NCBI GenBank assembly: GCA_964571235.1
Contig: CAZNAI010000007.1
Span: 248,001 to 312,000 of the forward strand
Direction: 5' to 3'
Source: JACRAV01 sp964571235
GTDB lineage: Bacteria; Zixibacteria; MSB-5A5; GN15; FEB-12
DNA length: 64,000 bases
The notes under the pieces are model-generated. The model did not search any database and was not told the origin of the DNA. It saw only the letters and a program-made list of their open reading frames with translations. A program made the position numbers and the translations under genes. Positions 1-9,164 of this stretch are shown piece after piece (the first letter of the stretch is position 1; each line of letters begins with the position of its first letter).

Positions 1-31
1 TATTTTCACGGGTCTGTTATAGGAAAGATGG

Positions 32-1951
32 GTGAATAGCTTGAAACGACACCTTTTGCAAAGTCTGTCATTACTCTGTGCCGCCATACTTGCAACGGCA
101 GTATCGGCCGCCGCACAGGAACTCAAGCAACCGATTGCCGATGCTCTTAAGGTCGGCGACACGGCGCGAGCGATTGATCTTCTGAACAAGGAGATCGAAA
201 TCGACAAGGCGTACCACACCAATTATTACACGCTTGGCGCCATCTACCTCAAGCAAGAGAAATACGCACAAGCGCGCGATCAGTTCAAACTGGCCGTTGA
301 TAAGAAATCGCGCCACTGGGAATCGGTCTACGGGCTGGGAATGGCTTATCTTAAGCTCAATCAGCTTGATTCAGCGCAGAAAATATTCGACGATGCCCGC
401 AAGAAAACCAAAGTCGAACGGCATATGTTTGAAAACGGGTACGGCCTGATCATGATGCAAAAATCGCTTTGGGCCGATGCCGACAAAGCATTTCGACAGG
501 CGATCATCGGCGATTCGACCAACGCCGAGTATTACATCAATCTGGGTGACGCCAATCTCAAGCAGGGAATATCGTCACTGGCCGCCGGATTCTACGAAAA
601 AGCTCTCAAGTACGACACTGCCGGATCAGAAGTCTATTACCATTGGGCCGAGGCCTGCCTCGATCTGAAAGATTATAATTGCGCCATCGACAAGCTGGCT
701 ATCGTGCTGAAAAAAGACAGCACGTACGCACCCGCCTGGATGCGGGCCGGCGGAATTTACTTCAAAGCGGGAGTTTCTTCGCGCGCTCGTGACGAACGGG
801 CCAGCCGCTTCAAAGAAACAATCGGCTCCTACAAACGGTATTTTCAGCTTTCAAATGTCAAAGCCGACTCGGCCAATGTCCGCGCATTTTTCGAAATCGG
901 CATGGCCTATGTGAACTTGTCCGCCTACGAAGAGGCGGTGGCCTACTTCGATACCGTTCTGTACACTATCAAATACGAACCGCGCGATATTTATTTCCAC
1001 TACGGCAAAGCGCTCTGGGGGATCAAGCAGTACGACCGCGCCGACTCGATGCTCAATGCCCACCTTGACTGGCTGACGCGTCAACCGGCCGATTACCAAA
1101 CTTCGGCTCCGACCGATGAGACATATCAACTGCTCGGCGATTGTTCATTCTATCGCAAGCCACCGGAGTTTGGCAAAGCGGTGGCCTATTACCAAAAGTC
1201 GATCGATGTCAACCCCAACCAAAAGCGCATCGTCGGCAACATGGCGCTGGCCTACCACAACCTGCGTAGTTTCAAGCAGGCACTTGAGTTTTATGAAAAG
1301 CGCATCGCAATGGGGATCGACTCGGCAACCGCCTCTAATTATAAAAATGCCGGGTATTGCGCCCTCAATCTGGCAGGCGGCGGTAGCGGGGGCGGCGATG
1401 ATGTTGATCTATTCGCGGATGAAACCGCCCCGGCCGACAGTGGCGCGACCGCTGTCACCACCGATGCCAATCGCGACTACTATAAAGAAGCGGCCGCGTA
1501 TCTTGAAAAATACCTGGAATTTGTTCCGGCCGATGCAGGGGCGTTGTTGCGACTTGGCAATGTCTACCTGTTCAACCTGACCGACTGTGTCAAGGGTGTT
1601 GCGACCTTTGAGAAACTGCTGGTCGTTGAGCCGAATAATTGTCTTGCGAAGCGCTCGCTCGGCTTTGCGTATTTCGGCGACAATCTCTGCACCAAAAATT
1701 ACGGGAAGGCGCTCGGGTATTTCCGCGATGCGTACGATTGTACCGCCAAAGAAGGGGCCTGCAAGGATGAGACAGTAGTGCTCTGGATTGCCCAGTGCTA
1801 CCATCTTCGCGCCGCCGCCAATAGCGGCGACAAAGTGGCCGGCAAGGCCGACTACAAGGCCGCCAACGAGTGGTACATGAAACTGCTCAAGTGCAATCCC
1901 AGTAGCAAAGAAGCCCGTGAAGGAATCGACAACACCAAATTTGAATTTTAG
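32..1951 (+). CDS. Secreted TPR-repeat protein, head of the TonB/ExbBD operon
   Basis: A 639-residue protein with an N-terminal signal peptide (about residues 1-28, ending SAAAQ) followed by roughly ten tetratricopeptide units (for example YYTLGAIYLKQEKYAQARDQF) running to the C terminus. A low-complexity Gly/Asp linker (GGGSGGGDD) interrupts the array near residue 448. The GTG start at 32 follows an AGGAAAG ribosome-binding site. The repeats indicate a periplasmic protein-protein scaffold. It sits 33 bases ahead of a membrane protein and then exbB, exbD, exbD and tonB, so it probably works with the proton-driven TonB motor. The operon promoter lies outside the window. The TPR fold is clear; the partner is inferred. 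Confidence 0.88.
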   Translation: MNSLKRHLLQSLSLLCAAILATAVSAAAQELKQPIADALKVGDTARAIDLLNKEIEIDKAYHTNYYTLGAIYLKQEKYAQARDQFKLAVDKKSRHWESVYGLGMAYLKLNQLDSAQKIFDDARKKTKVERHMFENGYGLIMMQKSLWADADKAFRQAIIGDSTNAEYYINLGDANLKQGISSLAAGFYEKALKYDTAGSEVYYHWAEACLDLKDYNCAIDKLAIVLKKDSTYAPAWMRAGGIYFKAGVSSRARDERASRFKETIGSYKRYFQLSNVKADSANVRAFFEIGMAYVNLSAYEEAVAYFDTVLYTIKYEPRDIYFHYGKALWGIKQYDRADSMLNAHLDWLTRQPADYQTSAPTDETYQLLGDCSFYRKPPEFGKAVAYYQKSIDVNPNQKRIVGNMALAYHNLRSFKQALEFYEKRIAMGIDSATASNYKNAGYCALNLAGGGSGGGDDVDLFADETAPADSGATAVTTDANRDYYKEAAAYLEKYLEFVPADAGALLRLGNVYLFNLTDCVKGVATFEKLLVVEPNNCLAKRSLGFAYFGDNLCTKNYGKALGYFRDAYDCTAKEGACKDETVVLWIAQCYHLRAAANSGDKVAGKADYKAANEWYMKLLKCNPSSKEAREGIDNTKFEF

Positions 1952-1984
1952 ATTCGTAGTCGCTTACTATAACCTGGAAGGTAT

Positions 1985-2815
1985 ATGGCTCAGGACGTAA
2001 AGAAAGATGTGAAACGGATCAGCGACGATGAGCGCCTTCGCTATATCGGATTTGAGGTCTTTCCCGGCAAAGCGGGTGAGCTGTTCAAGTCCGACGTCGA
2101 ACGACAAAAGCTTGTCGACACGGCCAAAGCGAAGAGGTCATCGGGACAGATCATACGTGACGGTTGCACGCTTATGAACGAGCGCGTTTCCAAAGGGGAG
2201 CGCCTTGTTATGACTTTAGCGGCGGTAGTCACTTTGCTCGCTCTGCTTCTGCCTTGGTATTCGGTCTATAATGAAGTCCCTGTAGCAGGAACCGGAACGA
2301 CCGCCGATGGATCGTCGGGGAATACCTCGGTAGCGGGGGAATCATCCGATGAAGAAATTATCACCATGACCAAGCTACAGCGCAGAACCACCCGCAACAC
2401 CGTGACGACCCTCGGGATCGAGGGGCCGCTCGCGCTTGGGTCGGCGGGGGGGGCGCTGTTCGGCTCAGGAATAGCACTCATATTGACGTCGGTGCTCTTC
2501 CTGGTCCTTACTTTGGCCTGCCTGGCGTTGCCAATTATGACCATCAAAACGCTCTACGCCAAAGTCAAAGACCCGGATCAGTGGGCGCTTGATCTTAAGA
2601 AAGTTCTGCGGTACAACTGGGTTCCCTTCTTGATCTTCTCCGCAGGCTTATTGCTGTCACTCCTGGGGAGTACCTGGGGATTTAATGCGAAAGAAACGAT
2701 GTCCAGTCTTGGATCGAGCTATGGTATTGGCGCGTACCTGGGGTCGCTGACCTACGGGTTTTTCATCGCCATCGCCGGCTCAACTTTGCTGGCACTAAAG
2801 GGAATAGAGATTTAA
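1985..2815 (+). CDS. Conserved membrane protein in the TonB operon, function unknown
   Basis: A 276-residue protein I do not recognise as a named family. A charged cytoplasmic N-terminal segment of about 75 residues is followed by a first membrane segment (MTLAAVVTLLALLLPWYSVY). Then comes a polar Thr/Ser/Gly loop of about 55 residues, and three more hydrophobic segments fill the C-terminal half. It lies between the TPR gene and exbB with short gaps (33 and 28 bases), so co-transcription with the energy-transduction genes is likely. The ATG at 1985 follows GGAAGGT at 1976-1982. Confidence 0.75.
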   Translation: MAQDVKKDVKRISDDERLRYIGFEVFPGKAGELFKSDVERQKLVDTAKAKRSSGQIIRDGCTLMNERVSKGERLVMTLAAVVTLLALLLPWYSVYNEVPVAGTGTTADGSSGNTSVAGESSDEEIITMTKLQRRTTRNTVTTLGIEGPLALGSAGGALFGSGIALILTSVLFLVLTLACLALPIMTIKTLYAKVKDPDQWALDLKKVLRYNWVPFLIFSAGLLLSLLGSTWGFNAKETMSSLGSSYGIGAYLGSLTYGFFIAIAGSTLLALKGIEI

Positions 2816-2843
2816 TTTTCATACTGTCTGGAGGGTTCCTCTC

Positions 2844-3602
2844 GTGGTAAAACAAACAATGTTCGTCACACTTAACGCCCTGATCGCGCTGGCGATCGGC
2901 TTCTTTCTATTTTACGGCGTATTCAAATCGTCGACCAATCCGATCGTGCACTCGATCTACAAAGGTGGCCCGCTGGTCATCATTCTTATCATGGTGCTCG
3001 TCATGTTGATCGTCTTTGTCGTGGAGCGGTATCGCTCGCTTTATGGCGTGGCAAAAGGCACCAGCTCAGTGCAAATCTTCTTTAAGAAGCTGATCACCCT
3101 TTTGCAAAACGATGATTTCGACGGCGCCATCGCCGCCTGCGACAAACAGCGCGGCACCACCGCCAACGTCCTGCGCGCCGGAATCGAACGGTATCGCGAA
3201 GCCCGCGCCGACAAAAGCATCGACAGTGAAAAGCGCATTGCGCTCACCCAGGCCGCGATCGAAGAAGCCAACGCCCTTGAAGGCCCGCTCTTGGAACGCA
3301 ACCTGATCGCCATGTCAACCATCGCTTCGATCGCCACCATGATCGGACTTCTGGGAACCACCATTGGTATGATTCGTGCGTTTGCCGCCACCGGTAACGT
3401 TGAAGGCGGCGTCATCGACGCCTCCCAGCTTGCCGTTGGTATTTCCGAAGCGCTCGTCAACACCGCCGGCGGACTGATCTCCGGTATCCTTGGAATCTTC
3501 TTCTACAATTACTTTGTTAATAAGGTAGACGCCTTCAACTACACGACTGACGAAGCCACGTTTGAAGTGCTTCAGATTTTGAAGGCGAAGGAAGGAAAGT
3601 AA
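2844..3602 (+). CDS. exbB: ExbB/TolQ/MotA-type proton channel subunit
   Basis: A 252-residue inner-membrane protein of the MotA/TolQ/ExbB family, the pore-forming partner of ExbD. The first membrane helix is near residues 6-25 and the second (VIILIMVLVMLIVFVVERY) near 45-63. A cytoplasmic loop follows, then the conserved C-terminal hairpin with the family-typical stretch MIGLLGTTIGMIRAF and a final helix starting NTAGGLISGILGIFF. Translation starts at GTG 2844, preceded by GGAGGG. Only three bases separate it from the first exbD. It would harvest the proton gradient for TonB. Confidence 0.93.
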   Translation: MVKQTMFVTLNALIALAIGFFLFYGVFKSSTNPIVHSIYKGGPLVIILIMVLVMLIVFVVERYRSLYGVAKGTSSVQIFFKKLITLLQNDDFDGAIAACDKQRGTTANVLRAGIERYREARADKSIDSEKRIALTQAAIEEANALEGPLLERNLIAMSTIASIATMIGLLGTTIGMIRAFAATGNVEGGVIDASQLAVGISEALVNTAGGLISGILGIFFYNYFVNKVDAFNYTTDEATFEVLQILKAKEGK

Positions 3603-3605
3603 CCG

Positions 3606-4079
3606 ATGGCGATCAAAAAGAAACGGCGGGTGTCCATCCGGATCGATATGACTCCGATGGTCGACGTCGCCTTTCTCCTTCTGATTTTCTATATGTCGAC
3701 CACCCAGTTCAAACCACCGGAAGCCCGGGCGGTGGAACTGCCCAAGTCGCACTCGCAAATCGAACTGCCGGATAAGGACATTATTAATGTCACCGTGTCC
3801 AAGCAAGATTCGATCTATGTCGACTATATCGAGAATGTCGAGATCAATATGGATGGCCAGATGGTGAAAACCACGGGCCGACGGGTCAAGACATGCGACA
3901 AATACAATGTGGCCACCGAAATTTTGAAAGCCCGCGCCAAGAATATCAAAGCGCTGGTGGTGGTCAAAGCCGACGGTCGCGCCACATTCGGCACGATGCA
4001 GGCGATTATGAAAGAGATGCAGAAGAACAATCTGGCTCGGTTTTTGATCATTACCGATCCGGAACGTGATAAAGCATAG
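3606..4079 (+). CDS. exbD: ExbD/TolR family proton-motor subunit (first copy)
   Basis: A 157-residue ExbD/TolR protein with a short basic N terminus, one membrane helix and a periplasmic domain. The helix carries the family signature DMTPMVDVAFLLLIFYM, with the conserved Asp in MVD that carries protons in this family. The periplasmic part ends with the usual beta-alpha-beta segment (IKALVVVKADGRATFGTMQAIM). It begins at ATG 3606 after AAGGAAAG and is followed by a second, longer ExbD. The two could form a heteromeric motor with ExbB, as happens in several FCB bacteria; that is inference. Confidence 0.93.
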   Translation: MAIKKKRRVSIRIDMTPMVDVAFLLLIFYMSTTQFKPPEARAVELPKSHSQIELPDKDIINVTVSKQDSIYVDYIENVEINMDGQMVKTTGRRVKTCDKYNVATEILKARAKNIKALVVVKADGRATFGTMQAIMKEMQKNNLARFLIITDPERDKA

Positions 4080-4140
4080 AAAACGTTCGTGACGTGTCCG
4101 ACGGCCTTGTGCCGAGGACCTAAAAGGAGAGTGATCACAG

Positions 4141-4788
4141 ATGGCAGGCGATGTAGTAGAACGGGCGGCAAAAGGACATAAAAAAGGACTGCGCCGTCCC
4201 AAGCGCCGGGTCGCCATTCGTATCGATATGACGCCGATGGTCGATATTGCATTTCTGCTCTTGATCTTCTATATGGTGACAACCGTGTTTGCCATGCCGC
4301 AGGCGATGGAAATCAATCTGCCGCCGGAAGAAGATCTTCAGATCGAAATCAAAGAGTCGAACGTGCTGACAATTCATATTGACAGTGTCGGCCGTTACTG
4401 GTGGAATATCGGTCAGACCAAATCCGATAATATGCCGGCCTTAGTGCCGACTGCGCTCCCCAAACCGGACAGTGTTGCGTACCTGTACAATTCAGACAGC
4501 GTACAGCATTTACTGACTGGCCTGAACCGGGAGAACGCCAAACTCAACACGCTGATTCTGATCAACCCAAAAGCCAAGTATTCCGACATGGTGAATATTC
4601 TGGACGAGATCGATCTGATCGAGCGCTCGTGGAATTCTTATACAGCCAAGCAAAAGGGTATCAAGATCGAAGATCTTTCCAAAGAAGATAAGTTCTCCTA
4701 CCGCTATGCGCTCGGTAACTGGGAAGACCGCGATGACAAGATCATGCTCGAATCGGAGCAGTTGGCCCGGTCGAAAGGACAGATGTAA
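4141..4788 (+). CDS. exbD: ExbD/TolR family proton-motor subunit (second, longer copy)
   Basis: A 215-residue ExbD paralogue. The basic N terminus (GHKKGLRRPKRRVAIRI) leads into a membrane helix almost identical to that of the first copy (DMTPMVDIAFLLLIFYM), so the proton-carrying Asp is kept. The periplasmic domain is diverged. It has an insertion around WWNIGQTKSDNMP and an extra C-terminal tail of about 50 polar, charged residues after the MVNILDEIDLI helix. AGGAGAG precedes the ATG. The stop is two bases from tonB, suggesting translational coupling. Confidence 0.9.
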   Translation: MAGDVVERAAKGHKKGLRRPKRRVAIRIDMTPMVDIAFLLLIFYMVTTVFAMPQAMEINLPPEEDLQIEIKESNVLTIHIDSVGRYWWNIGQTKSDNMPALVPTALPKPDSVAYLYNSDSVQHLLTGLNRENAKLNTLILINPKAKYSDMVNILDEIDLIERSWNSYTAKQKGIKIEDLSKEDKFSYRYALGNWEDRDDKIMLESEQLARSKGQM

Positions 4789-4790
4789 TC

Positions 4791-5516
4791 ATGATTGGTC
4801 CTAACAACGCTACCTACACGCCCTACGGCGCGTATGAACTGAAAGCGAAGTACCAACGGAACTTCCTTTCGGCAACCGGCATGACAGTCGGACTGTTGGT
4901 GGCTATCCTGCTCACTTTCTGGATTATCAAAAAGGTCCAGGGCTCGGAGCAGGTCTTTATGGCTCCCACGGTAATCAAGACGATCGCCGATCTCGGCCCG
5001 CCGCCGACTATCGTGCAGAAACCACCGCAGGTGCAAGTCACACAACCGAACGTCGCCGTGCCCAAAGTGGGTATTCCGACTCCGGTGGCTGATGAAGATG
5101 CGCCCGCCGACGATGTCGTCCTGGCGACCAAAGACGAGCTGGCCGACATTGTTCCGCCTGATATTACCGCCTCCGGTGATGGCGATATCAAAGTCGACAT
5201 CAATGAGGAAGACTATATCCCGGCCCCGGGCGAATTCCAGCCGCTGGAGGTCACGCCGGAAGTAGTCAAAGAGGTTCAGGCCGAATACCCGCGCCTTGCC
5301 CGCGACGCCCAGATGGAAGGGAAAGTCACGGTGTGGGGACTGGTTGATAAAGATGGCAATGTGGTCGAAACAAAGATCGCAAAAACCTCGGGATCGCAGT
5401 CGCTCGACGATGCCGCATCCAAGGCGCTCCTGCTGTTCAAATTCAAGCCGGGCATTCAGAATGGCCGGCCGGTGAAATGCTGGATCAGTAAAGTCTTCAC
5501 CTTTGAATTGAACTGA
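4791..5516 (+). CDS. tonB: TonB energy-transduction protein (first copy)
   Basis: A 241-residue TonB. A conserved N-terminal patch (YTPYGAYELKAKYQRN) precedes the single membrane anchor (about residues 28-46). A Pro/Val/Asp-rich spacer follows, then the C-terminal TonB domain starting at YPRLARDAQMEGKVTVWG and ending with CWISKVFTFELN. TonB couples the ExbB-ExbD motor to outer-membrane receptors such as the BtuB-type receptor at 26.99 kb. It closes the operon and is followed by a strong terminator. A paralogue with the same N-terminal patch lies 547 bases downstream. Confidence 0.93.
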   Translation: MIGPNNATYTPYGAYELKAKYQRNFLSATGMTVGLLVAILLTFWIIKKVQGSEQVFMAPTVIKTIADLGPPPTIVQKPPQVQVTQPNVAVPKVGIPTPVADEDAPADDVVLATKDELADIVPPDITASGDGDIKVDINEEDYIPAPGEFQPLEVTPEVVKEVQAEYPRLARDAQMEGKVTVWGLVDKDGNVVETKIAKTSGSQSLDDAASKALLLFKFKPGIQNGRPVKCWISKVFTFELN

Positions 5517-5556
5517 TCGACAAGAACAACCGAAGTCACTCCAAGTGACCTTGTGT

Positions 5557-5586
5557 AACCCCCGCGAACTTTCGCGGGGGTTTTTT
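5557..5586 (+). terminator. Rho-independent terminator after tonB
   Basis: A 12-bp perfect stem (AACCCCCGCGAA pairing with TTCGCGGGGGTT) with a two-base loop is followed by a run of T. It lies 40 bases after the tonB stop and probably ends the TPR-exbB-exbD-exbD-tonB transcript. Confidence 0.9.
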
Positions 5587-5590
5587 GTGC

Positions 5591-6045
5591 GGGTAGTTTT
5601 CTGCAATCCGTGCGCGGCAGACGCCCTCGTCTGCCCGTCTTTGCTTTGTTGTTGTGCACGGTAGGCTTTCTGCCTGCCCGTGGCGTCGGGCGTCCTCACC
5701 CGACGCCCTCTTGTGCGCCACGACGGAATCTCATATTCGTCTTCGCCTCGGTAACCCAACCTTCAGGTTGGGCTCTTGGCCCCGTAGGTCGAAACCCCTG
5801 CGAAGTCCTGAGTCCCCGAAGGGCGGTTTCGACATCTTCATTTCTAAACTGCGTCAAGTGAGGGCACCTGACGCCACGTGAAGATGCAGGTGAACATGGT
5901 AGCGCACCGCTACGCGGTGCGTGTTCACGATCGATCCAACAACCGACCGAAGGGCGGTCGGCTACTTGGTTATTGCACAATTCAACTGTTACACCCGTCA
6001 ATTCAATAGGCCTCACCGAAAGAATTCGCCGCCAATATTGTAGAT
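5591..6045. repeat. Intergenic palindromic repeat cluster upstream of second tonB
   Basis: This 455-base stretch has no convincing gene. It holds several inverted-repeat units. One is AACCCAACCT with its complement near 5745-5775. A 62-base unit at 5784-5845 recurs exactly at 6833-6894. A third, at 5898-5964, reads GGTAGCGCACCGCTACGCGG and is followed by GACCGAAGGGCGGTC; it recurs with changes at 6945-7013. Short reading frames across it are by-products of the palindromes. The promoter for the second tonB may lie in the last 80 bases, but I see no clear hexamers. Confidence 0.75.
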
Positions 6046-6063
6046 CATGAGGAGGGATGATTG

Positions 6064-6780
6064 ATGCAAAGTTTCCAAAATGCATTGTACAGCCCGTACG
6101 GTAGCTTTGCGCTCAAGGCACGTTACCAGCGGAATCTGATCCAAAGCCAGTTTATGGTTGTAGCGTGTATTGCGCTGGCGATCGGAACGGTGAAAATCTG
6201 GCCGAGCGACAGCACGGTGGTCATCACACCAGTGGAGCCTCCCGTGGCGCGCGACTCAGTAATTGTGATCACAGACCCACAACCAACAATTATCAAGGAG
6301 GATACGCGCCGCAGAGAACCGTTGCCCGAGAGTCATCAAGGGGCGATACCAGTACCCGTTACCGACTCGATTGAGTTTGACCAAACGATCTATAGCCGGG
6401 ATGATTTGGCCCAAATGCTCGGTCCGGGTGATAGTCTCAGCCGGGATAATATTGCTGTGATCATACATGGGACCGACGCACTTGATGATCCGACGGTCTT
6501 CGTGCCGCTTGAAAAATTCCCCGAGGTAATAAGTGAGATCAAATCCGAGTATCCACGATTTGCTCGCGAGGCGATGATCGAGGGGACCGTCATCTTGTGG
6601 GGAAAAGTCGACGAGGATGGGCGAATAATCGAAGTCCGGGTGGCGAGGAGTTCCGGATTCGAGTCACTCGATGAGTCTGCCATCGCGGCACTCAGACAAT
6701 TTCGATTTACGCCGGGTGTCCAGAATGGTCGGCCGGTGAAGTGCTGGATTGCCAAATCATTCAAATTTGAGTTGGAGTAG
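6064..6780 (+). CDS. tonB: TonB paralogue (second copy), flanked by repeats
   Basis: A 238-residue TonB paralogue. The N-terminal patch YSPYGSFALKARYQRN matches the first copy, and the membrane anchor, Pro-rich spacer and TonB domain (YPRFAREAMIEGTVILWG to the C-terminal FKFELE) are all present. The ATG at 6064 lies six bases after AGGAGGG and is preferred to the adjacent in-frame TTG. The gene has no exbB/exbD of its own and would share the upstream motor. Exact 62-base direct repeats on either side suggest duplication or rearrangement. The two copies have clearly diverged, so the duplication is not recent. Confidence 0.9.
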   Translation: MQSFQNALYSPYGSFALKARYQRNLIQSQFMVVACIALAIGTVKIWPSDSTVVITPVEPPVARDSVIVITDPQPTIIKEDTRRREPLPESHQGAIPVPVTDSIEFDQTIYSRDDLAQMLGPGDSLSRDNIAVIIHGTDALDDPTVFVPLEKFPEVISEIKSEYPRFAREAMIEGTVILWGKVDEDGRIIEVRVARSSGFESLDESAIAALRQFRFTPGVQNGRPVKCWIAKSFKFELE

Positions 6781-6784
6781 ATTT

Positions 6785-7095
6785 CGTAGCAGATTTCGTA
6801 GGGCGGGTCCTTCTTAGAACCCGCTATCTTTTGTAGGTCGAAACCCCTGCGAAGTCCTGAGTCCCCGAAGGGCGGTTTCGACATCTTCATTTCTGGAAAT
6901 TGTCGGGACCGTAAAGGTCCCGACCTACAAGGCATTTGGAATTTGGTAGCGCACCGCTACGCGGTGCGTGATCGCGAGATAATCAACAACCAACCGCGGA
7001 GCGGTCGGCTGCCAGATGTCGACGGTAGGATACAAGATGTCGGGTAGTCGGCGCTCCGCAAGCGGAGCTTGCCAACCCGACCTACAAGATTGACT
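6785..7095. repeat. Intergenic palindromic repeat cluster downstream of second tonB
   Basis: This gene-free stretch is made of several palindromic units, most beginning with GTAGGTC or GTAGGGC. They include GGCGGGTCCTTCTTAGAACC near 6800-6823, the second copy of the exact 62-base unit (6833-6894), and CGGGACCGTAAAGGTCCCG at 6905-6923. A GCGCACCGCTACGCGGTGCG hairpin lies within 6945-6970, and a GCTCCGCAAGCGGAGC hairpin near 7052-7067. Related units occur at 48.8, 52.7 and 58.2 kb. I see no promoter or coding frame. Confidence 0.75.
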
Positions 7096-7116
7096 CCGTC
7101 TGCCGAGCTCGATTCC

Positions 7117-8985
7117 TTACGGGCAGGTGGGGAAGACCGGCGACGGATTGATGTACAGCTTGTCGATCAGCGCGGTCAAATCTGAAATGTCGATTACTTC
7201 GTCAACTGATGCGTCAAGATTGCCCTCTTTGTTGCACGCCAGCGGGGCAAGCGAGATATACAAGTAGTCGATCAGTGCCGTCAGATCAGAAATATCGACT
7301 GACTGATCAAGGGAATTGTCGACATTCCCGCGCGTGCCAACGCAACAGCTCGGTCCGGCGCCGATAGTCACGGACGGGGATTTGATTTCGGGAGTGTATG
7401 TGAAGCAACTGGTCGTAATCGCGGCCGGTGTGCCGTTAACAGGTGCAAGCGACACCGGATTTGATGGTCCGCCGGCGCCCGCCGGAATATGCAGGATCAG
7501 ATTCAAGACCGGACCGTTGCCGGGGGGAAGGTCCGCCATCGCGCCGGCTTCGAGCGTGAAAGCAATCTTCCCATGCGTCGGATCGAAGGCTGAGTAGAAC
7601 TTGTTCTGAAAGTAATCGGTGCGCAGGCCCACTGTGCTCACCCCCACATACGTCATATTGTACGGGCCAACCCAATTGAGTGGAATTGTAATAGTCTTGA
7701 TCGGCTGATGATTCTCGATGCTGATCGGTATGGTTATGTTTGTGTTGGCGTTTGCAAACAGTGAATCACCACGCAGAGTGTCGACATTGGTGAGAGTCGA
7801 CTGCGCAAATATGTAAAACTGACCCTCGACGTTCGATGCATACACATTTCCGCTCGCGGTATGCGGATAAACTCCCCAGCAACCGTTGAAATTGGCCGAT
7901 TCCCCGCCCGCGTAGGTGTCGTACTGGGCGAGAGGCACCAGGGTGTCGGGGTTTGAAATATCGAGCGCGTAGATTCCCGATTGATAGTGAGAAAGGTACA
8001 GCTTGTTCCCCTGAATGTGTGCGTTATGTGCCATGCCGCTTCCGCCAAGCCACTGTTGTTTGAGCTGGACGTTGGCTATGTTTGAAATGTCCCACCACTT
8101 GACGGTCTTGAATGCGGTTTCTTCGGTCGTGGCGACATGGGTACCGTCGGTCGACGGCCAGATATTATGCACATATCCTCCCGAGGGGATATTGACTCTG
8201 ACAATCAGTTGTGCGGAGGTCTTGTTCGCCAAATTCCATATCGAGAAGGAGTGATTGTTTGCCTCCGCGGCGTAGACCGTGTCGTTGTGGGCGGTTATAT
8301 CGTGCAGGTCGCCGGTGGTAACCACGCCGACCTCGACCGGGTTTTCCGGATTGGCTAGACTAATCACCCGGAAACCCGAGTAGTTTTGTTTTACAGCATA
8401 CAGATACCCTTTGAGGGTGTCTATCGACAGGCAGTGCGAACGGATATCGCTCGCGGTCGAGTATGATTTGACATAGTGCACGCTATCCGGCAAGTACTGC
8501 ATATCGATAATCATGATTCCCTGATTGGTCCCGGTGCATTCGGACGCGATATAACAGTAATGCGAATATGACTTCAGTTCACGCCAGATAGTACCGCCGC
8601 AGACACTACCGGTCGGGCCGGGGACCACTTTGACCACCGTCATCGTGCTCGTGTTAACAAAGGCGACACCGTCGCGCACTCCCATGATCCCATATTCGGT
8701 TCCGTCGGGACCGCGCCATCCCCAACAATTAGCGCCGCCTGAAGTGCCGAATTGAAAGACCTTAAGCGGACAAAACGCCGTCAGGGCCGCGCCCTGTTGA
8801 GGGGAGAACACCCTCGAAGTCGCCACTACGGTGTCATTGTCCAGATAGCGTCCTTCGCTGTCCGGGGTGTAGACTTTGGTTACCCAATCGGGTGTCTCTA
8901 CCGGCACTGCAAGGGCAAGGCAGGGGAGAAGGCAAGTGGCCATCACAAGGGTCAGGGAAATCAGGGCATTCGTTGTCCGCGACAT
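7117..8985 (-). CDS. Secreted LVIVD-type beta-propeller protein with paired dockerin-like repeats
   Basis: A 622-residue secreted protein. I chose the ATG at 8985, which follows GGAGAG and opens directly into a signal peptide (ISLTLVMATCLLPCLALA); the longer frame adds 12 unlikely residues. The first 400 residues hold repeats of the LVIVD/choice-of-anchor-B type (IYALDISNPDTLVPLAQYDT, FRVISLANPENPVEVGVV), which fold as a beta-propeller. A cohesin-like beta-sandwich follows from about NVDTLRGDSLF. The last 70 residues are two dockerin-like units, each with VDISDLTALID or IDISDLTALID. No catalytic residues are recognisable. It is probably displayed at or near the cell surface. Confidence 0.82.
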   Translation of the reverse strand: MSRTTNALISLTLVMATCLLPCLALAVPVETPDWVTKVYTPDSEGRYLDNDTVVATSRVFSPQQGAALTAFCPLKVFQFGTSGGANCWGWRGPDGTEYGIMGVRDGVAFVNTSTMTVVKVVPGPTGSVCGGTIWRELKSYSHYCYIASECTGTNQGIMIIDMQYLPDSVHYVKSYSTASDIRSHCLSIDTLKGYLYAVKQNYSGFRVISLANPENPVEVGVVTTGDLHDITAHNDTVYAAEANNHSFSIWNLANKTSAQLIVRVNIPSGGYVHNIWPSTDGTHVATTEETAFKTVKWWDISNIANVQLKQQWLGGSGMAHNAHIQGNKLYLSHYQSGIYALDISNPDTLVPLAQYDTYAGGESANFNGCWGVYPHTASGNVYASNVEGQFYIFAQSTLTNVDTLRGDSLFANANTNITIPISIENHQPIKTITIPLNWVGPYNMTYVGVSTVGLRTDYFQNKFYSAFDPTHGKIAFTLEAGAMADLPPGNGPVLNLILHIPAGAGGPSNPVSLAPVNGTPAAITTSCFTYTPEIKSPSVTIGAGPSCCVGTRGNVDNSLDQSVDISDLTALIDYLYISLAPLACNKEGNLDASVDEVIDISDLTALIDKLYINPSPVFPTCP

Positions 8986-9164
8986 CGGTCTCTCCGGAGA
9001 TTGGGCGTTGTTTAGTTCCACCTGTCAGACGTGTAACAAGTAATGTCTTGTGAGGGTTTCACTTACAAGATACCGAATTGGTCGATTCTGTCAATTAAAT
9101 AGATGTCTCGGGTCCAATTTGACTTTCCTTGTCCCCCCGCTCCCGGTCTTTTTCGTAAAAATAC

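Noticed and set aside
3315..4217. Long minus-strand frame opposite exbB/exbD
   Set aside because: It lies antisense to two clear family members, has a His/Arg-rich composition typical of shadow frames, and has no ribosome site.
4704..5759. Long minus-strand frame opposite tonB and the repeat cluster
   Set aside because: It is antisense to tonB and crosses the terminator and the repeats; its composition is not protein-like.
5610..5881. Short overlapping frames in the repeat cluster
   Set aside because: They are produced by palindromic repeats that recur elsewhere; no ribosome site or conserved sequence is present.
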